A stretch of 15,713 nucleotides of DNA from Lachnospiraceae bacterium UBA3845. GTDB taxonomy: Bacteria > Bacillota > Clostridia > Lachnospirales > Lachnospiraceae. A program made the translations under genes and the position numbers. The notes beneath the pieces were generated by a model. That model was given only the letters and a program-made list of their open reading frames with translations. It was not told where the DNA came from and did not search any database. Position 1 is the stretch's first letter; every line of letters begins with the position of its first letter. Positions 12,520 to 15,713 of this stretch are shown in pieces. Location of the stretch: contig DGHP01000055.1 in the NCBI GenBank assembly GCA_002392705.1, forward strand, positions 1 through 15,713, given 5' to 3'.

Positions 12520-13896
12520 ATGGATATACTGGCACCGGCCCGGAAACTGGCACGAAGTTCCTACAAAGACCTGACCCTGAAAAAACTCTATCCGGACCGT
12601 TACCGCAAAGAGGCAGAAAAGCCGGTCGTCAAAGGGAAGGTTGTTTTTCTGGAAGTGCGGGAGGAAGCGCTGACGGACAATTTCCGCCTGATCCGGGCCG
12701 CTCTTGAAAAGCGCAATGAGCGGGCCGGGAAAAGCCTGTACCGGATGAGCACGATCTGCATCCGTGAAGGAATGGCGGGAAGGCTGGAGGTCATGCAGAA
12801 CTGCCTGAATGCGATCCCGAAGATCGCGGACGCGGAATTCATTTTTGTTAATGAGGTCTCCTATTTCCTCTCCTGCCTGCCCATCCGGCCCGGAACAACC
12901 GTGATCCAGACCTGGCATGCCTGCGGCGCTTTCAAAAAGTTCGGATATTCCGCCGTAGGACAGGGCTTTGGCACCAGCAGGGAGGACCTGGAGCGGTATC
13001 CGGTCCACCGCAATTTTGATTATGTGACTGTCTCAGGCCCGGAGGTGATCTGGGCCTACGCCGAGGCATTCCACATGGAAGACCGCAGGGAAGCGATCCT
13101 TCCCATCGGAGTGAGCCGGACGGATATGTTTTTCCACAGCAGGTACCGGGATAAGGCCTGCGGCAAGACCGCCTGGGTCCTGCGCCGGATGGCGCCGCAG
13201 CTCTTCTGCCCCGCGGCGGAAGATGCCGGCGCGGACCGTGTTCCGGGTTCGGAGGCATACGGGGACGCTGCCGTCCGGGATGGCATGAATCAGGACATGG
13301 CTGCCGGGACAGAGAAAAACACCGCCTGCCTTGTGCCGGGCAGAAAGATCATCCTCTACGCTCCAACCTTCCGGGGAAGCGTCAGGGATGCGGTCTCACC
13401 GGACAGACTGGACCTGGTGCGGATGAAGGAGGCGCTCGGCAGGGATCATATCCTTCTGATCAAGCACCATCCCTTTGTAAAGGAGAGAACCCGGATTCCG
13501 GATGAAGCGGCGGATTTCGCCTTCGACATGACGGACCGGCTGACCATCGAGGAACTGATCACGAGCGCGGACATCTGCATCACGGATTATTCCTCCATCA
13601 TCTTTGAATATTCGCTCTTTGAGCGGCCGCTGATCTTTTTTGCCTTTGACCTGGACAGCTACCTGGATGAGCGGGGCTTTTACTATCCGCAGCAGGACAT
13701 GATGCCGGGACCGGTCTGCAGGACCCAGGAGGAACTGATCCGCGTCCTTCAGAATGCCCGCGAAAACTTTGACCTTGCGCGGGTACGCGGGTTCAAATAC
13801 CGTTTCATGAGCGGATGCGACGGTCATGCGACGGCCCGCGTCCTGGAACTGATGGACCGGTGCGCGTCCGGTGAGAAAGTGAAAGCTTCTTCCTGA
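12520..13896 (+). CDS. CDP-glycerol glycerophosphotransferase family protein (third of three)
   Basis: 458 residues. Family motifs: 'LTDNFRLIRAAL' (51-62), TWHACGAFKKFGY (131-143), 'SGPEVIWAYAEAF' (172-184), GVSRTDMFF (197-205), YAPTFRGS (280-287), KHHPF (315-319), TDYSSIIFEYSLFERP (355-370), 'GFYYPQQDMMPGPVC' (386-400) and CDGHATARV (433-441). It is the closest relative in the window of the minus-strand copy. Between GVSRTDMFF and the APTFRG strand it has about 45 extra residues (roughly 229-273, rich in Ala, Asp, Glu, Gly) compared with the minus-strand copy, probably a surface loop. The frame is open upstream to about 12439, but GGGAGGAGG (12506-12514) before ATG 12520 decides the start. 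Likely adds glycerol-phosphate to the polymer; whether as chain or side group is unknown. No intrinsic terminator is seen after it. Confidence 0.88.
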   Translation: MDILAPARKLARSSYKDLTLKKLYPDRYRKEAEKPVVKGKVVFLEVREEALTDNFRLIRAALEKRNERAGKSLYRMSTICIREGMAGRLEVMQNCLNAIPKIADAEFIFVNEVSYFLSCLPIRPGTTVIQTWHACGAFKKFGYSAVGQGFGTSREDLERYPVHRNFDYVTVSGPEVIWAYAEAFHMEDRREAILPIGVSRTDMFFHSRYRDKACGKTAWVLRRMAPQLFCPAAEDAGADRVPGSEAYGDAAVRDGMNQDMAAGTEKNTACLVPGRKIILYAPTFRGSVRDAVSPDRLDLVRMKEALGRDHILLIKHHPFVKERTRIPDEAADFAFDMTDRLTIEELITSADICITDYSSIIFEYSLFERPLIFFAFDLDSYLDERGFYYPQQDMMPGPVCRTQEELIRVLQNARENFDLARVRGFKYRFMSGCDGHATARVLELMDRCASGEKVKASS

Positions 13897-13953
13897 ACAT
13901 TTGCGAAGTTTTAATGCGGAAACGCGGATACTCCGAAAAAATTTTGGCAAGCC

Positions 13954-13982
13954 TTGCATGTCAAATCTGTAAGTGGTATAAT
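13954..13982 (+). promoter_or_regulatory. Strong sigma-A-like promoter of the livJ-type gene
   Basis: TTGCAT (13954-13959), a 17-bp spacer, and a perfect TATAAT (13977-13982). It separates the polysaccharide locus from the transport module and would give a leader of about 120 nt. The last base of the -10 box begins an inverted heptamer (next entry). Confidence 0.75.
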
Positions 13983-14006
13983 CCGCATTATGTAGCAAAA
14001 TGCGGA
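13982..14006 (+). promoter_or_regulatory. Inverted heptamer at the transcription start of the livJ-type gene
   Basis: TCCGCAT (13982-13988) and ATGCGGA (14000-14006) are exact reverse complements 11 bases apart, covering the expected transcription start. The same heptamer ATGCGGA also occurs at 13914-13920, upstream of the -35 box. It may be an operator or a 5'-terminal RNA hairpin. The remaining leader to 14109 has further short complementary segments (for example CAGTG 14032-14036 with CACTG 14047-14051) but no riboswitch that I recognise. Confidence 0.45.
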
Positions 14007-14109
14007 GTTCTGTCCGCGAAAAGCGCACAGTCAGTGGGCTTGCGCGCACTGGTTTCTTCTGCCGGGGGCGGGAGGAACCGGGGGTTTTATGGCAAAGAGG
14101 AGGTTTCTT

Positions 14110-15291
14110 ATGAAGAAGAGGATGATTTCTGTGATCTGTGGACTGTCCATGGCTGTCATGGCTCTTGCCGGCATGAGCGCCTATGCGGATGACGTCATCA
14201 AGATCGGTGTCTTCGAGCCGCAGACAGGTGAGAACGGCGGCGGCGGACTGCAGGAGCTGCAGGGTGCGCGCTACGCGAACGAGATCAGGCCGACCGTTAC
14301 GATCGGCGGCACGGAATATACAGTAGAGCTGGATGAGGTCGACAACAAGTCCGACAAGACGGAAGCTGTCACCGCTGCACAGAAGCTTGTTGCGGACGGC
14401 GTCGTCGCGGTCATCGGTTCCTATGGCTCCGGCGTTTCCATCGCCGCAGGCCCGACCTTCGCGGAAGCTCAGATCCCGGCAGTGGGATGCTCCTGCACGA
14501 ACCCGCAGGTTACCAACGGATGCGATTACTACTTCAGAGTCTGCTTCCTGGATCCTTTCCAGGGTTCTGTCATGGCACAGTACGCGTTCGACGAGGGCTA
14601 TAAGAATGTAGCTGTCATCGACCAGCTCGGCGATGACTATTCCACAGGTCTTGCCAATTTCTTCATCAAGCAGTTTGAGACGCTTGGCGGAACGATCGCT
14701 ACCACACAGCAGTTCCAGACCAACCAGTCTGATTTCAAGGCGATCCTGACCGAGGTCAAGGCAAGCGGCGCCGATGCCATCTTCGCTCCGTCCTCCATCA
14801 CAACCGCTCCGCTGATCATCAAGCAGGCCCGCGAGCTCGGCATCGAGGTTCCCTTCATGGCCGGCGATACCTGGTACAATCAGACGATCATTGACAACGC
14901 CGGAGCAGCTGAGTGCGAAGGCACAGTTGTATCGACTTTCTTCGATGAGAATGACGACTCCAATGCGATCGCGACTGATTTCGTCAGCGGCTACAAGGCA
15001 TGGCTGAACGAAGACCAGAAGAGGATCGACAACAACGGCGGCAATGACGCGATCGTCGGCAATTCCGCTCTCTGCTTCGATACCTACAACGTAATCTGCG
15101 ACGCTCTGGAAGCTGCCGGCTCCACGGATGGTGAGGCTGTCAAGGAAGCTCTTGCGGCGATCGACGGTGACTATGTAACAGGTCACATCACCTTCGATGA
15201 AGTCGGTGACGCGGACAAGGATTCTGCTTATATCGACATCGCCAAAGACGGCAAGTTCGAATTCCTGAAGATCGTCTCCGTCGGAGAGTGA
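14110..15291 (+). CDS. livJ: Branched-chain amino acid-type ABC transporter substrate-binding protein
   Basis: 393 residues of the periplasmic-binding-protein type 1 family (LivJ/LivK-like), which captures leucine/isoleucine/valine or a related small ligand for an ABC importer. After a signal peptide (basic MKKR, hydrophobic 5-20) a signal peptidase I site AYA|DD at 24-28 is likely. The mature protein starts 'VIKIGVFEPQTGENGGGG' and has the ligand-site segments 'VIGSYGSGVSIAAGPTFAE', 'YYFRVCFLDPFQG', 'VAVIDQLGDDYSTGL' and 'AGDTWYN'. There is no Cys at the place where a lipobox would stand (LAGM rather than LAGC), which is unusual for a Gram-positive binding protein. AGAGGAGG precedes ATG 14110; an ATG at 14089 is less favoured. 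Codon use (GCT, CTC, AAG, GTC) differs from the polysaccharide genes and fits high expression. Its ligand is not proven by the sequence. Confidence 0.88.
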   Translation: MKKRMISVICGLSMAVMALAGMSAYADDVIKIGVFEPQTGENGGGGLQELQGARYANEIRPTVTIGGTEYTVELDEVDNKSDKTEAVTAAQKLVADGVVAVIGSYGSGVSIAAGPTFAEAQIPAVGCSCTNPQVTNGCDYYFRVCFLDPFQGSVMAQYAFDEGYKNVAVIDQLGDDYSTGLANFFIKQFETLGGTIATTQQFQTNQSDFKAILTEVKASGADAIFAPSSITTAPLIIKQARELGIEVPFMAGDTWYNQTIIDNAGAAECEGTVVSTFFDENDDSNAIATDFVSGYKAWLNEDQKRIDNNGGNDAIVGNSALCFDTYNVICDALEAAGSTDGEAVKEALAAIDGDYVTGHITFDEVGDADKDSAYIDIAKDGKFEFLKIVSVGE

Positions 15292-15330
15292 TTCCGGATC
15301 GACAGAGAAACGCGGCGCTGAGGTCTTCCG

Positions 15331-15351
15331 GCCGGTCCGGGACAGACCGGC
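15331..15351. other. Short hairpin before the terminator
   Basis: GCCGGTC (15331-15337) and GACCGGC (15345-15351) are perfect 7-bp arms around a 7-base loop, 40 bp after the livJ-type stop. No T run follows, so it is not itself a terminator; it may protect the 3' end of the message. Confidence 0.4.
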
Positions 15352-15379
15352 GGGCAGTTTCTGATAAACGATGAAGCAG

Positions 15380-15410
15380 GAGGGGCAGGGATGTTCCTGC
15401 CCCTCTTTTT
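15380..15410 (+). terminator. Intrinsic terminator after the livJ-type gene
   Basis: GAGGGGCAGG (15380-15389), a six-base loop and CCTGCCCCTC (15396-15405) make a perfect 10-bp GC-rich stem followed directly by TTTTT (15406-15410). It stands between the binding-protein gene and the permease gene, so it should reduce readthrough and give far more binding protein than permease. Confidence 0.9.
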
Positions 15411-15562
15411 ACAGTAAATCCCGGTCCGGAATCATTCCGGGCATTATCCCGCTCCTTTCGCAGCGGGAAGCGGACGGCAATTCAATTATATTCAGCTTTG
15501 CTTCCCAGGCAGGCAGCCGCGGCGCGGCTTTCTGTCTGAGGAGCAGAGCACGGGAGGAGTCA
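15411..15562 (+). other. Gap between terminator and livH-type gene, two hairpins
   Basis: Contains CCGGAA-TCA-TTCCGG (15426-15440) and TCCCGCT-N8-AGCGGGA (15447-15468), both perfect, then an AT-rich AATTCAATTATATTC (15480-15494) that could hold a -10 element, although I see no good -35 box. Possible separate promoter or RNA-stability region for the permease operon. Confidence 0.35.
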
Positions 15563-15713
15563 ATGAGCGGCGCAACATTCCTGCAGCATCTTCTGACCGG
15601 CGTCTCGCTGGGCGGTGCATATGCGCTTATCGCGATCGGATACACGATGGTCTACGGTATCCTTCGCCTGATCAACTTTGCACACGGCGATATCTTCATG
15701 ATGTCCGGATATT
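15563..15713 (+). CDS. livH: Branched-chain amino acid-type ABC transporter permease, N-terminal part (3' end outside window)
   Basis: The first 50 codons of a LivH-type inner-membrane permease. GGGAGGAG (15552-15559) lies three bases before ATG 15563. The visible residues 'LLTGVSLGGAYALIAIGYTMVYG' and 'LRLINFAHGDIFMMSGY' are the highly conserved beginning of LivH: first helix, then the INFAHGD motif. LivH proteins are about 290-300 residues, so most of the gene is beyond the window. It should work with the binding protein upstream, and LivM/LivG/LivF genes are expected to follow. A terminator separates it from the binding-protein gene. Confidence 0.92.
   Translation, partial: MSGATFLQHLLTGVSLGGAYALIAIGYTMVYGILRLINFAHGDIFMMSGY

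Noticed and set aside
14007..14109. Riboswitch or T-box in the livJ leader
   Set aside because: Short complementary segments exist, but no conserved T-box, SAM or other riboswitch core could be recognised.
13914..14192. 92-codon frame starting before the livJ promoter
   Set aside because: It contains the promoter and leader and overlaps livJ out of frame.
13396..15186. 596-codon minus-strand open frame crossing the third transferase, the intergenic region and livJ
   Set aside because: It spans two unrelated genes and a strong promoter on the other strand, so it is a chance frame.

Overview
The window looks like chromosomal DNA of a GC-rich member of the Clostridia, most probably a Lachnospiraceae-type gut bacterium. 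The grounds are purine-rich GGAGG-type ribosome binding sites, a DUF6273 protein with 'LGDFLDS'-type repeats, TagF-like glycerophosphotransferases and a LivJ/LivH pair of the kind common in that family. The genus is not determined.

Positions 1-13900 form a surface-polysaccharide (teichoic-acid-like) locus. On the plus strand, in close order, lie: the end of a GtrA-type flippase; an NAD-dependent sugar epimerase/dehydratase; a first CDP-glycerol glycerophosphotransferase-family protein; a single-pass membrane DUF6273 protein; a Wzm/TagG-type ABC permease; a 638-residue fusion of a Wzt/TagH-type ABC ATPase with a complete UDP-galactopyranose mutase; a sulfotransferase-like protein; and a histidine-phosphatase-family protein. 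A second glycerophosphotransferase follows on the minus strand. It is convergent with the block before it and divergent from a polysaccharide pyruvyl transferase, which is followed by a third glycerophosphotransferase. Together these could make a glycerol-phosphate polymer with galactofuranose, pyruvyl ketal and perhaps sulfate decorations, exported by the ABC transporter. That reading is inference from families; the structure of the product cannot be read from the DNA.

Positions 13900-15713 are a different module: a strong sigma-A-like promoter, a branched-chain-amino-acid-type (LivJ) substrate-binding protein, a clear intrinsic terminator, then the start of the LivH permease, which runs off the window.

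The most unusual points are the ABC-ATPase/UDP-galactopyranose mutase fusion and a repeated pattern of short tandem duplications at gene borders. Four genes carry tandem repeats over or up against their stop codons, with units of about 39, 21, 71 and 33 bp, and the pyruvyl transferase is preceded by four 39-bp units that run into its ribosome binding site. Other non-coding signals are three inverted repeats in front of the third glycerophosphotransferase, an inverted heptamer at the livJ promoter, and a large perfect inverted repeat between the convergent genes. No tRNA, rRNA, CRISPR array or insertion sequence was recognised.
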